The notes under the pieces were generated by a model. The model had not been told where the DNA came from, made no database searches, and worked only from the letters and a program-made list of their open reading frames with translations. From contig NC_090130.1 of the NCBI RefSeq assembly GCF_040581485.1, positions 13,924,656 through 13,988,655 on the forward strand: a stretch of 64,000 nucleotides of DNA, read 5' to 3'. Source of the stretch: Linepithema humile (lineage: Eukaryota > Arthropoda > Insecta > Hymenoptera > Formicidae). This document shows, one piece after another, positions 21,106 to 32,396 of the stretch (the first letter of the stretch is position 1; each line of letters begins with the position of its first letter). The position numbers and the translations under genes are program-made.

Positions 21106-22984
21106 GGGAACGTTCACAAGTGTCCCCTCCCCCGATTTGATTCTCCTTGAAATATGTTGTAAAACATACAATTTGAGGAGACACGTATTTTTTTATAGCG
21201 GCCCTAACTCAAATTTAAGGGATCAAACACTCCTTTGAAAAAAAAACGGTTTTTTTCTTTGTGTGTAACTATCGCCAAAACCGTAGGAGATAAAAAAATA
21301 TTTCAAATAGAAGTTGTATGGCTTGTAATGGACTTTATAACTGTGTAGTTAAATTTTCAAAAAATGAAATTTTTTTAATTTATCCCCACCCCTTGTTATT
21401 ATTTTTTCGAATTTCAAAATTTTTGTAATGACAAAAGTTGTAGCATTTTTTACGCTGAATTCAACCATATATGATTTTATTATGTTTTGAAATCACATCT
21501 TTCAAAAATGAGTCATCAGTATCACATTATATGCGTCGCGCTGCATGACCGTTTATACCGCACTTGTGTTGTGCATAGTCGCAAAATAAATATAAAAATG
21601 ACATGTTATTATATATTTGAGAAAGAAAAGTTAACTAAAATTGTTGCTAAAGCATCTCTTTCACATTACACTCTTATAGATAATCGCTGCATTTCGTGCG
21701 CAGCGCGTTGTTATATGCAAGTTAGCTATCAGCGCATATTACACTTTGAAGTTTTGCTTGCAGTGACCACGGGAAAATAATTTATGAAGCGAAAACAGTG
21801 AATGAATCAATCTATTCAACATATATCTACCCTGACTCTACCTTCTTGGCCCGACTTGACTGAGAATGAAATAAAATATAAAATTCTGTACAGTTTACTC
21901 TTTTTCAATAATTTTAATATACTGTGATTCTACATGCTATTACATTCCACTAAATTACTACGATTTTTTTAAACTATGGTATATAAAATGTATATTATAA
22001 GTATAATTATAATATATATAAATAAGCTTATATATATATAAAAGCTTATTTATTGTATCAATATATTATAATTATACTTATAATATACATTTTATATTTC
22101 AAGATTTTATATACCATAGTTTAAAAAAATCGTAATAATTTAATAGAATGTAATAGTATGTAGAATATATCGCAGTATATTAAAATTATTGAAAAAGAGT
22201 ATGTACAGAATTTTATTCATTGTCAGTCAAGTCGGGCCAAGAGAGTAGAGTCAGGGTGGATATATGTTGAATAGATTGATTCATTCACTGTTTTCGTTTC
22301 ATAAATTATTTTCCCGTGGTCACTGCAAGCAAAACTTCAAAGTGTAATATGCGCTGATAGCTAACTTGTATATGACAACGCGTCGCATACGAAATGCAGC
22401 GATTATCTATAAGAGTGTAATGTGGAAGGGATGCTTTAGCAACAATTTTAGTTAACTTTTCTTCCTTAAATATATGATAACATGTCATTTTTATATTTAT
22501 TTAACGACTATTGCGCAACACAAGTGCGGTATAAACAATGCGTCATGCAGCGCGACGCATATAATATGATACTGATGACTTATTTTTGAAAGATGCAATT
22601 TCGGAACATAATAAAATCATATATGGTTGAATTCAGCGTAAAAAATGCTACAACTTTTGTCATTACAAAAATTTTGAAATTCGAAAAAATAATACCAAGG
22701 GGTAAGAGTAAATAAAAAAAAATTACATTTTTTGAAAATCCAACTACACAGTTATAAAGCCCATTACAAGCCATACAACTTTTACTTGAAACATTTTTTT
22801 ATATCTCCTACGGTTTTGGCGATAGTTACACACAAAGAAAAAACTTGTTTTTTTCAAAAGGGTGTTTCACCCTTTAAATTTGAGTTAGGGCCGCTATAAA
22901 AAAATACGTGTCTTCTCAAATTGTATGTTTTACAACATATTTCAAGGAGAATCAAATCGGGAGGGGACACTTGTGAACGTTCCC
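21106..22984. repeat. 1.9-kb palindromic element
   Basis: Ends are GGGAACGTTCACAAGTGTCC and its inverse. The arms of about 900 bp match along their length with scattered differences (for example the frames at 21487-21780 and 22306-22488 mirror each other) and meet in an AT-rich centre near 22045. The flanks differ and no target duplication is obvious. The mirrored frames in each arm (KLTKIVAKASL...QRILHFEVLLAVTTGK) are AT-rich and not recognised. Confidence 0.8.
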
Positions 22985-23460
22985 TTTAAGAGTGTTGTCA
23001 GCATGTGTGTTGCTACACTTCTGCACTTCAAGACGAGAAAAATTTTTTTTATAAAGAATACTATTATTTTGATATACACTATCTCTATTCGTCTCCACAA
23101 CACGTTACATATACATTTTACGACCGATATTAATTATATCAATGTGATTAGTATCATCAAAGCTGCGAGCTGACAGGTCTGAGCGCCGCCATGTTGGAAA
23201 AGGACAGACATCTTTTAGAAAAAGAAAGGAAAGAAAAAAGACGCTCTTATGCGGGAATTGACATTTCACGGGATGTAGAAAAGGACAACCATGTCGCATT
23301 TTGATGCTTCTAGTTGACAAAGGAAAAACTTATATATTAGAGAAGGATGACGAACAGACGACGACGACCAAGACTTACATAGATTTCGGCATATTTCGAC
23401 TTTGGCAAACTTTGGCAATTAATATATTTTTTTAGAAAGCATGTACAAAAAAAGTAAAGA
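22985..23460. other. No recognisable gene
   Basis: Part of the composite insertion in the polymerase gene. Low-complexity and AT-rich with a GC-richer patch at 23170-23290. Confidence 0.4.
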
Positions 23461-23641
23461 TACTTTTCTTATATAATTTGGGTATGCGCTATCGATTGAG
23501 CCTATTATAAATTCGATCGGTCCACGCATTATTGAGATATGAAAATCTCGACTCCTATCAGCTCATGTGCTCGCGTAAAGATACACGGTCGGTCTTGCGC
23601 TGCGCGTGAACTTGGCGCGAGACACTACCGTGTCTCTTGAT
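23461..23641 (-). repeat. 190-bp interspersed repeat, copy B
   Basis: Direct repeat of 5511-5704. On the minus strand it begins TCAAGAGACACGG right after the polymerase sequence ...CGATA. Here it defines one border of the insertion in the polymerase gene. Confidence 0.7.
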
Positions 23642-24607
23642 ATCGTTCTTTTGTTAACGGTAACAATTCGACGTTGCCTTCAGGCATTGACAACGTCTTT
23701 GATGATGAAATGCGCGTCGTACCCGGATAAATTGTGAAAAATTACTGGGATAATGTGGGAATCTTTGTAATTTAAATTACACGACGAGTGCGCGGGACCT
23801 CGGTAGCGCCCGGTGAGATGACAATGATCACGCACCCGCATATCCTCCGGTGTAAACGGTTTCTCGCACACGTGACAATTTACGGCGCTACGGAATTTCT
23901 CCGATTCCTTCCGTGTAAGATCCACCATGGGAACAGCGGTAAGGATCGCTTTCACGCAGCGTGCCAAATCGTGAAGTTCATTAACAAACCACGCTATGCA
24001 ATCCTCACCGCGATAAGACTTAAAACTAAATAACGAGTTATCGTAAGCGCAACTTACATAGTATCCTACGCTAAACGCCTTGTGATGTTGGTAGGCATAT
24101 GTGGTACGGTTTTGTCTCTCTTCCTTCTCCAGCGTGCATTCTAAATCGGCATACACCACAAACGGGAGCCGCTCCTTCCGGTTGTAGTTGCGGAATGTCA
24201 GCCATTTGTTGTCTTCGTTGGGAAGAATGACTGCGCATTCGTTCATCTTCCCGCAGTCGACGCTGTGGACCGACAATTTCTCCCTTGTATAAAAATAGTG
24301 TAGACACCTGTAATGATTTGTATGATTAAAACTATGAATAAAAATATTGATTTATTCTATACATGCGTTTTTTTACTTACCGATCGCAAATGTACTTTTT
24401 CTGTTTGTGCTTGCTCAATTGTGTGCCCACCAGCCGAGAAAGACCCTTGATGCACACAAAGTGTGCCTTGTTGTTTCTAGGCACGTACAGCAAGTTGACG
24501 TGCTTCTCCATCTTGTTGTCGGCGAGGCGCAGAGGGACGATCGAACGGCCTTTGGTGGTAAAGACATTGACGGAGATGGAGTTTAATTTTTCGAGCGTAA
24601 AGAGCCA
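23642..24607 (-). pseudogene. Polinton DNA polymerase B, N-terminal part with intron
   Basis: Exon 1 (about 24607-24381) contains LADNKMEKHVNLLYVPRN and ends ...KKYICDR with a GTAAGT donor. The intron is 24308-24380, and exon 2 opens at 24307 with CLHYFYTREKLSVHSVDCG. Exonuclease motif YADLECTLE follows, then the Cys/His segment NCHVCEKPFTP...DHCHLTGRYRGPAHSSC. A 2-base loss after DVVNA at about 23680 shifts the frame, which continues EGNVELLPLTKERY up to the insertion. It encodes the 3'-5' exonuclease half of the replicative polymerase. The start lies upstream but is lost: a TAA precedes the open part and a Penelope element follows. Confidence 0.75.
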
Positions 24608-24644
24608 CAATGTAGGTTATTCGTGCGAAGGTTACAGCATATTC

Positions 24645-26218
24645 GTTTAAAATTATTATACATAATATACATTTACATTTACAAACTGCCTTACATCAGG
24701 CCTTCTTCAGTGTATGATAAGAAACGAAAAAATCGTAACATGTTGATTAAAAAGACAATATAATGTAGAAGAAATTTTCACAATCCATTTTAACAAAAGT
24801 GTTGTTCAGTACATAAAGACGTTAGGACTGTAATCAATATAATAAAATCCAATAAAAATTAATGTTATAAAAAGTAAGCTGACCGGAGATTGAAATGATT
24901 TATACATACTTGTAATGAAAACATGTAGAACGTAAGCTCATCCACGCAGAAGGAGCGAGGTGGAAGAGTAAAAAGATGTTAGACTTAAACAGTGTAATAG
25001 TTGAGATCTTAATGATCAGAATTAACTAAAGAAATTCCGCGTGATGATAGAAAAGTGAGGGGGAGGGGGAAGGAAAGGTATGGTGAAATGGAGGGGATAA
25101 AGGAATTAGTAAAGGAAAGGGAAAGCAATACATTTATAGAGGAAGAAATAAATTAATAATGGGGACATAAGCATCCGGTAAATGTTCTGTGTCATTTTGA
25201 TTGTTAAGACCTGCATTTTGTCTTTTGATATAATAAAAACCATTTCAGAGATCATTCTTTTGCCATAAGAAAGTTCCCCGTCCAAAATCTTTACATTATC
25301 CCAGTCGAAATCATGGGAGGAATCAATTCTATGTTTAGAAATAACCAAAGGGGAATAGCTCTTTTTATTAATGTTGTTCTTATGTTCTTTAATTCTGATA
25401 TTAAGCTGTCTTTTGGTCTGTCCCACATAAGTCTTATTGCAATCTCGACACGGAATCATATACACTACTTGACAATGGGAAAGTTTGTTTAAATTAATGT
25501 TGCCTGTTTTTATAAAGTGTGTTAAATTGTTCGGGATTGAGCAGGCTAATTTAAAGTTGAAGCTTCTAGCAATGGAGTTAAAATCTCTGTATATCAATGA
25601 AATGTAAGGAATAGTTAGAAAAGTCTTACAATCATTATTGTCAGAATCATTATTAAATTTGGTTTCTGTTAAATTATTGTCACTTATTTTGTTATGAATT
25701 AAAAACTTTAGCCTTTTTTGTATAATCGAGAAAATAAAACTTAATGGATAACAATTATTTAATAAGATATTAATTGCCGATATAAAATTTTTATTGTGGA
25801 ATTTTGGGTGGAAGAGTAAAAAAATCCTATCGGTCAAACTTATAACGGTCACTTTTTTGTGCGAAATAGGATGGTGGGAATGAAAATTTAAATATCTTCC
25901 TGATGAAGTAGGTTTTTGAAACCAGTCAAAAATAATTCTGTTGTTTTCCAAGATCATGGTTACGTCAAGGAAGTTAATGCGATTATTTAATCCAATTTCA
26001 ACTGTAAATTTTAGTCTATCATGATAAAAATTAAAAACGTCTATAGTGTGTGTTTGTGCTGGCGAAAAAAGATAAGAGCTTGTTCTGAGAAATATATTTA
26101 TTTCTTCGTCAGAGTCTATGTACAGTTTTATTTGTGATTTAAGTGCGCCAATGGCGTGCTCACGGCAAAATGTAAGGTCGTGAGTTAGAATAAAAATTGG
26201 TGGGACTGGTAGGTGATT
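24645..26218 (-). mobile_element. Penelope-like retroelement, 5'-truncated
   Basis: The minus-strand frame is open from about 26218 to 25106 (about 370 codons; annotated start MILENNRI at 25957 is internal). The first part matches the end of a Penelope reverse transcriptase (INFLDV, GRYLNFHSHHPISHKK). The C-terminal part is a GIY-YIG endonuclease: VVYMIPCRDCNKTYVGQTKR. The RT catalytic YxDD is missing, so the copy is truncated. The downstream 24645-25105 has the CTGAAGAAGGC motif typical of Penelope 3' ends. It sits immediately upstream of the polymerase exon 1. Confidence 0.78.
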
Positions 26219-27136
26219 ACCGGCCGCGACTTGGTGTAGAGCACAGGTCCTAAAAAGGACGGCTCAAACGAGGGTGCACGTTGCAACCCTTTCCCAAGCA
26301 TCGGAGGTACTCCGTTTGGAAAGTGATCCTCTGTATGGCAACTGCTCTCCGAGCAAGCCCTAGGCGGCGAGGTTTGAGTGGCAATGGAGCGTGTCTCCGA
26401 TGCGTGTCTCCTTGCACTGTGGCGGTCTCAGTTCTCGGTGGCGCAGTGCGTTCTGCGAACCGAGGAGAGAGAAGTCTCCGTACTCGGATGTCCCCTGGTG
26501 CGAGAGTGTCCCGTGGAGGCCGAGTCAACCGGATGCAGAACTCCAAGGGAATGAGTTTCCACTGTGGAGCCTGCAGCGGCAACGGCAATGCTGGTATGTC
26601 AGCGGGCCGCAGAGGAATATTCCTCGGTGAAGTGTGCGGCCGGAGCTGGGATTAGTTCCTTCGCTTTCGTGCCTTCCTAGGCACTGTGAGAAAGCTAAGA
26701 AAACTTGTAGCGAACTAATCGCTGGTTACGCTCTTTCGAAACAGAGCTACTACTCAAGTCAAGAGCCTTTGTGTAAAGCTCGCCTTGCAGCGAGTGAGTG
26801 AGGAAAGAATTGAATCGACGCTCTTTTATAGTGAGTCGATCGATTCTTTGCGAGATAGTTTTACACTGCCTGCATTATCTGGCGGTGTAGCCGTAAGCGT
26901 TGTGACGTGACGCTTTTCGAGCGCCGTTACAAGGGCGATAGCCCGGCCGAAGGAGCAAAGAGTCCTGGTGTTGCTCCTCGCGTGGAGAGAGCAACCCGCG
27001 AGACTTCACAACCTTTACGCGTTGTTTTATATGTCGTTCCCGTTTTATCTTGTTATTATCGTTTAAGTTGTAAGGCGAGACCCCGTGCGGGCGGCGTTGC
27101 GTATTTTGTGCCTTAGGGCGAAGATTCAGCATCGCC
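26219..27136. other. GC-richer, LTR- or leader-like sequence, unclassified
   Basis: Composition changes sharply from the AT-rich neighbourhood. A TTTTATAG box at about 26823 lies inside a palindromic GAATCGACGC...GAGTCGATCGATTC stretch, followed by about 290 bp without ATG up to 27137. This could be promoter and leader of a retroelement whose gag-like frame follows. The frames here on both strands look spurious. Confidence 0.3.
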
Positions 27137-27430
27137 ATGGAGACCGGACGCCGGAGGATCATCGACGGGTGTCACGCGTTAGTGACCCCACAGCAAAAGG
27201 TCAGGTACCGCGATTCCGTCGCCTCCGCCATTCAAACCCTATCGACTAACTCCGCTTTGGTTTTAGCCACAAACTCAGAGAAACTCAAGGAAACGCAGCA
27301 ACGGACCTCGCCCGGCTGCAGACGGCTTCGAGGGCCCCGAAGATGCTGCACCCGGAAGGACCGGAGTATGGCTCGGCCAGCTTAACCAGTCTCTTCCGGG
27401 AATATCGAATCATCAACCCAATACCGACCG
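27137..27430 (+). pseudogene. Gag-like or unknown ORF, frameshifted
   Basis: ATG at 27137 gives METGRRRIIDGCHALVTPQQ and a helical Ser/Thr/Leu stretch. After a frameshift near 27300 the sequence continues TDLARLQTASRAPKMLHPEG and ends LFREYRIINPIPTG. The composition is coding-like. I do not recognise the protein; its place behind a leader-like region suggests a retroelement Gag. Confidence 0.3.
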
Positions 27431-27456
27431 GATAATTTGAAGAAACCACAGAAAGC

Positions 27457-27470
27457 GGGGGGGGGGGGGG
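27457..27470. repeat. G14 homopolymer
   Basis: Fourteen consecutive G on the plus strand. The length is prone to sequencing error and breaks the frames around it. Confidence 0.9.
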
Positions 27471-27714
27471 CTGGATGAACTGTGGGCGGTTCTCAGGGGC
27501 CCCCCTTTTTGGAAAATCGGCAGGATGCGCAAGAAGGCGATGCGGATTTGGAAGGACCTACGTGCAGAGCCGAGAGGAGTCACTGTTCGGTGTGCCGCAA
27601 GTGAGTGAGGACCAGCGCCAGGACTCAGCCCAACGACGCCGAAGACGCCGACTCGATGTAAGCCGCCTCTCGGGTAGCCGTAGAGTTCCGTCCGGTTATG
27701 GCTGGTAGCGTGAA

Positions 27715-28590
27715 TCTGTTTTGTATTTAGTGTCTCTCACACGACTAACCGAGATTTTGATACCGTGAGCGCGTATTGACGCTCAATTACCGCATGTCCA
27801 GCTGGCTCCGGATATCGCGTAAAAGTCTCTTCGTCTTGCGTGAATTAAGCACCGACAGTTTCTTTCTCGTTGCCGTTTCGTTTGCCGTTTCGTTTCGTTA
27901 CCGTACCGTCTTTCCGTTACCGTTTCTTTTTGTAGATACTGATTATTTGCTACCGTCTTTCTTACGATACCGTTTTGTTACCGTTTTGTCGCGTTATCAC
28001 CGTACCGGAAGTACCGTGGGTGAATGTCCGCGGACGGATTTTGCTCGGGAACGTTCTCCGCGAGACCGCTGTTACCGCCAAGTTAACGTCTCGGCGAGAA
28101 ACGTGAAAGCCCGCGAAAATAGCCGTTCCGCGACATCTCATTTCTGGCCGTTAGGCTACCGTCGTTCAAAGCGTATTTATTTGGCCTTCACCGGCCGTGT
28201 CGGATGGTCGTAATACAAGTCATTTGTTTTGCTGAATATCGTCGGATCAGCTGCGAATTATCGTGATCGCGTTTCCGAAATTTCATGTAGTTATCGAAAT
28301 TTGTTCTTTTTACCGATTCATTGGGCGAATTGCCTTACTACCGCCGTATTAAACTATTTCCGCCGTATCGGCTCAGGCCGAACGATCTACTCATCTTTAC
28401 CAAATCGTTGAAATACATTATTGTTAAATCTTACTTATTGAGTTGTCCTTGTGTTCACCTCTCACTCCAGATATCTAACGTCAAATAAAAGAACTGCGCC
28501 CCTCTGCCATATACTGAGCGGGGAGCGGCCGAGCGTTTTAGAGAACTGTTGAAGTTACCGATAGCCACCGACGCGGTGCAATTACTCGCA
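27715..28590 (+). repeat. Possible LTR with GTTACCG-rich sequence
   Basis: The segment is full of TTACCG/ACCGTT words on the plus strand. It has AAATAAAAG at 28485, and ends ...ACTCGCA followed after two bases by TGGCGCCC, which resembles a retrotransposon primer binding site. A start near TGTTTTGTATTTAG (27718) gives TG...CA. No second LTR is seen, so this is a layout argument only. Confidence 0.3.
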
Positions 28591-29805
28591 CCTGGCGCCC
28601 ATTTCCGGTTACCGATATCGCGTGAGTTACCTTGCTCCCGAATTTTGCGGAGTACCGCGAGTTACCGAATCAAGCATCTATTTCCGATACCGCGAGTTAC
28701 CGAGTCGTGCATTTATTGCCGACGCCGCGTAGGTTATCTAACTCCCGAAAATCGTGGAGTACCGCGGCTACCGATTTCCATTGGGCGTGCTCCCTCGGAT
28801 CTGGCGTGATTCCGAGGCTAGTTCACGTCGCAGCGTAGAGCTTGGCTGATGGCCTGCGGCGCGTAGCGGCGTCGCGGTGTACTACACCGCTTCGGTGCAG
28901 AGTTTATAAACATCATATTTCATGTAGTTTGGTATATATATGTAAAATTAACTAGTTAATAATTCTCTTTTTGAATGTTGTAATTTTAACTACAGATTTG
29001 TATTTTACAATTTCAAAAACACTAAAATGAGCATGAAACATTTAAAGTGTTATTACCCTTTCCCTCTCTCTACTCCTCTTCTCTTTTTTTCTCTTTTTTT
29101 TCCTCTCTCTCTTTTCCCTCCTCTTTTCTTCTTCTTTCCTCTCCCACTCTCGCTCATTTATTAAAGTAAATCCAAATGGGCAATATTTTTTGAATAATAT
29201 AAAGAAGTTTTGAATATAAGTACGTCGGAGACGTTATATACGTATTTATTTATAATACAATATTTAACTAGGAGTAGAAGTTTTCCTGATCAATTATCGT
29301 AAACATAGTAATTTCATGTGATTCTTTCCAAGTCTATGCAAATGATGCACTATCAACATTGCATGAAGTACTTCTCAGTGATGTTTGTTTCGATCTTGTT
29401 AATGGCAGCAAAAATATTAATGATATTGCCATGACAATATGCCATATGCTGTGAACGTACTGTAACAAAATAAATGAAAAATAAGAATAGTAAAAAAAAT
29501 TAAGCAAAAAGACATGTCAAAATGAAATAAAGCAGAAAATATGATTCGTTCGGAATCACTTTAATTTGAGAATTATTTATAAAGGATAATTCATGAACTG
29601 AATTAACATTAAAAGGATCCCAGAGTCGTTTGTTTTATTAAAAATACTATATTTTTTGGGCACAGTAATCTTTTTTTTGGTTATACAGAATTATATATTC
29701 TTTTCCAAGATTCTAAGTATATACATTAATATAATCTGCAAGGTATAAATTTTAAGCCAAGGAGGAAAAGAAATTAAAAATGTATATTTTTATTAACCAA
29801 CTCTT
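28591..29805. other. No gene; GC-rich remnant, CT-rich tract, then AT-rich DNA
   Basis: 28591-28890 continues the TACCG-rich sequence. 29050-29150 is a CT-rich low-complexity tract. I see no TIR, tandem repeat or open frame of note in the remainder. Confidence 0.5.
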
Positions 29806-30905
29806 ACAAGGGGAGGACGCGGACTTCAGGTCACCGATTTCAAAGAAATTTTTATATGGTATAGTACTCTATCAGAAGAGTACTTTAGTAAAAGGATAGG
29901 GCGCAACGCTTAGCCGTTTTCGAGAAAAATCGATTTGAAGTTTATGGCGTCCCTTATATTCCGGTCCTGTTGGATCGGTTGTCGAGATGGCGGCGTAGCT
30001 CGGACACTTAGGCCCTAGGCTATCACGCTGTCGACCTGGGTTCGATCCCTGCCTATTATACTTTTTTTTTTATTTATTTTATTTATTCTAGCGAATATTT
30101 ATTCATTATATTATTATAATTAAATAAAATTATTTTAATTAACAATTTTGGTTTTTTTTAATTTGCACTTTCACTACTATCATTTTAAAAAATAAAGTAA
30201 AAAAAACGTCTACGATTTAAATAATATTATAATTATTATTTAATACCGGAAATATTTTATTAATCATAATTTAATTTGGTATGTAGGAATATACGTTACA
30301 GAAGGGAAGTAGTCTGAAGGGGAGCTAAAAACTGTTAGCAGTTACCTGTTGTGAGAACATTAGGTATACAAATATTATGGTTGGAGCAATAAGTAACTCA
30401 ACGAAGTTGAGTGAAAAATTACATACCAAATTAAATTATGATTAATAAAATATTTCCGGTATTAAATAATAATTATAATATTATTTAAATCGTAGACGTT
30501 TTTTTTACTTTATTTTTTATATGATAAAAGTAGTGAAAGTGCAAATTAAAAAAAAAACAAAATTGTTAATTAATATAAATTTATTTCATTATAATAATAT
30601 AATGAACAAATATTCGCTAAAATAAATAAAATAAATAAAAAAAAAAAGTATAATAGGCAGGGATCGAATTCAGGTCGACAGCGTGATAACCCAGAGCCTA
30701 AGTGCCCGAGCTACACCGCCATCTCGGTAATCGACCCAACAGGACCGGAATATAAGGGACGCCATGAACTTCAAATCGATTTTTCTCGAAAACGGCTGAG
30801 CGTTGCGCCCTATCCTTTTACTAAAGTACTCTTCTGATAGAGTACTATACCATATAAAAATTTCTTTGAAATCGGTGACCCGAAGTCCGCGTCCTCTCCT
30901 TGTTA
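29806..30905. repeat. 1.1-kb fold-back element with a tRNA-like segment in each arm
   Basis: Arms 29806-30290 and 30418-30905 are inverted copies (ACAAGG.GAGGACGCGGACTT...). The unpaired centre is about 130 bp. Each arm contains a tRNA-like stretch: GGCGTAGCTCGG (A-box-like) and GGTTCGATCCC (B-box-like) at 29990-30049, and the inverted copy at 30660-30720. The element therefore looks like a fold-back that captured, or grew from, a tRNA-derived SINE. Confidence 0.75.
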
Positions 30906-31455
30906 GTTCAATATAAAATTATTAGTTTGAACATACAAAACGGAGATGTTTACTAATACTAGATTATAAGAATGACATCAAACCTTTAGAATTGAGTTTA
31001 GATGTTTAGTATAAAAGATTACTATGTTTGAAAATTTACGGATATATGTGCATGCAAATTGAAGTAATAAGATAAAACAGAGTAATAGATTATTTGACAA
31101 ATATAGCCATATAGGCACTGTACTAGAATATATGTTAGAAATAGTTGATATTTAATGTAACATTAACACTGTTCGTAAAGCTCTAACCTGTACATCGTAC
31201 AGTGTACGTTACTTTGTATGTGTGCATGTGTGTGAAAATATATATTGTTTTATGTGCTGTGCAGTAGAAAAATAATGGGATAAAAAACTTGTCCCTCTTA
31301 AACTTGCAAAGAAAACATAGGTAAAGAAGTTAGTTGTTTTTTGATATTTGAAGGAATCGTTTCAAAAAAATATTAATTGATATTACTTTCTAATTGTCAC
31401 CGAAATTCCTCCATTATCAATATGATTTTGAAACAATTCTCAAACAAATAAAGCT
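30906..31455. other. No recognisable feature
   Basis: AT-rich, no open frame above noise, no repeat noticed. Confidence 0.5.
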
Positions 31456-31640
31456 AGAGGCGATTTATTGTGAGCTAATAATTTTTAATAAATATAGTCA
31501 GAGACGATTTAATTTAAGCTGATCATTTTTAATGAATAATGCCAAAAGCGATCTAACCTGAGCTGGTCACTTTTAATAAATATATGCAGAGGCGATTTAT
31601 CCGTAGGCTGGTATTTTTAATAAATATAGTCAGAGGCTCA
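31456..31640. repeat. 44-bp tandem repeat, four copies
   Basis: Units start at 31456, 31500, 31544, 31588 with a partial fifth at 31632. The unit begins AGAGGCGATTTA, has GAGCTGGTCA-like in the middle and ends TTTTTAATAAATATAGTC. Copies differ by several substitutions, so it is an old minisatellite. Confidence 0.85.
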
Positions 31641-31799
31641 TAGACATTACATCGATGATATCAGTCTGATTTTTAGTTTTATCTAATAAATAGTGGCACT
31701 TTCACGTTGGAGTTCGTCACTCCAGGATCCCCTTAAGATAATTATTTACATGATGTCTATCACAATACTTTTTTGCACAATAAAGGATCTTACATGATT

Positions 31800-32060
31800 C
31801 TTATGAGGAAACTTTATGTTAGGTCAAATTGTCTGAATTTTTTATATGTTACAGTTTTTATGTCTCTAATCAAAAAATATGCCTTAATGGCAAAACCCTT
31901 TTACAATTTTTTAGTTTTAGACATTTAAAAATTTTTTCCGTAACATCCGTCTGCATGCTAACCTACGCAAGTTTGTCGTGCATACTCGTCTGTGCATACA
32001 TATTTTTGTGTACATAGATGACTACGTTTGTGCATGTATGCTACTTTTATTAATGGAAGT
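31800..32060 (+). repeat. Left arm of a long-range inverted repeat
   Basis: Matches the reverse complement of 38055-38160 plus 38705-38935 (for example TTTTTTATATGTTA and TGTCTCTAATCAAAAAA in both). Homology resumes around 32395-32450 after an inserted hairpin element. It may be an end of a large element or of two opposed copies of one MITE. Confidence 0.6.
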
Positions 32061-32067
32061 TGGTACA

Positions 32068-32396
32068 ATTACAATCGACCATCCCATTCCAGAGATGCCA
32101 ACGTTACGGCATTGTTATTTGCGATGCTCAGCTGCTAGCTGGCACCATTGAGCTATATAACATACTGGAGAGAGCCTTGAAAGAGTGGGGTTCCACTGTG
32201 GAAAGAGAGAGTTTAATATTGCCGGATCTGTCTCATCCCCACCAATACACGATGTAGATGTGGAAAAAATACAGACATCCCCCGGCTATTATTGTTGTCC
32301 TTGGTCCGAAAACTACATATTGGCATATTGGCTCTTATAGAAAGGCTCTCTCCAGAGTATGTTACAGAGCTCAATAGCTAGCACCTTGTAACGACC
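32068..32396. repeat. Small palindromic insertion
   Basis: 32120-32185 and 32335-32400 are inverted copies (GCTAGCTGGCACCATTGAGC against GCTCAATAGCTAGCACC). The insertion splits the repeat arm that resumes at about 32396. The 65-codon frame at 32060 lies in it and is not a gene. Confidence 0.55.

Larger units (their letters stand above)
19561..23641 (-). mobile_element. Composite insertion of about 4.1 kb inside the polymerase gene
   Basis: Polymerase codons ...KERY end at about 23642 and continue with (Y)ISFTK at about 19560, so everything between is inserted. An AT-rich 3-4-bp overlap (ATAT) makes the exact target duplication unclear. Inside, from left: the 1-kb palindrome, a 530-bp AT-rich stretch, the 1.88-kb palindrome, and 23.0-23.64 kb ending in the 190-bp repeat whose last bases abut the polymerase. 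It is probably several nested insertions. Confidence 0.7.

Noticed and set aside
5511..23641. The 190-bp repeats as LTRs of one 18-kb element
   Set aside because: The copies differ, one lies inside the polym­erase gene as part of an insertion, and no primer binding site or TG...CA ends are present.
26281..26655. 124-codon Gly/Arg-rich plus frame and its minus counterpart
   Set aside because: GC-rich sequence with both strands open and no motif.
29990..30720. Two tRNA genes in opposite orientation
   Set aside because: They lie in the arms of a fold-back, differ from each other, and the acceptor and anticodon arms do not fold as a working tRNA.
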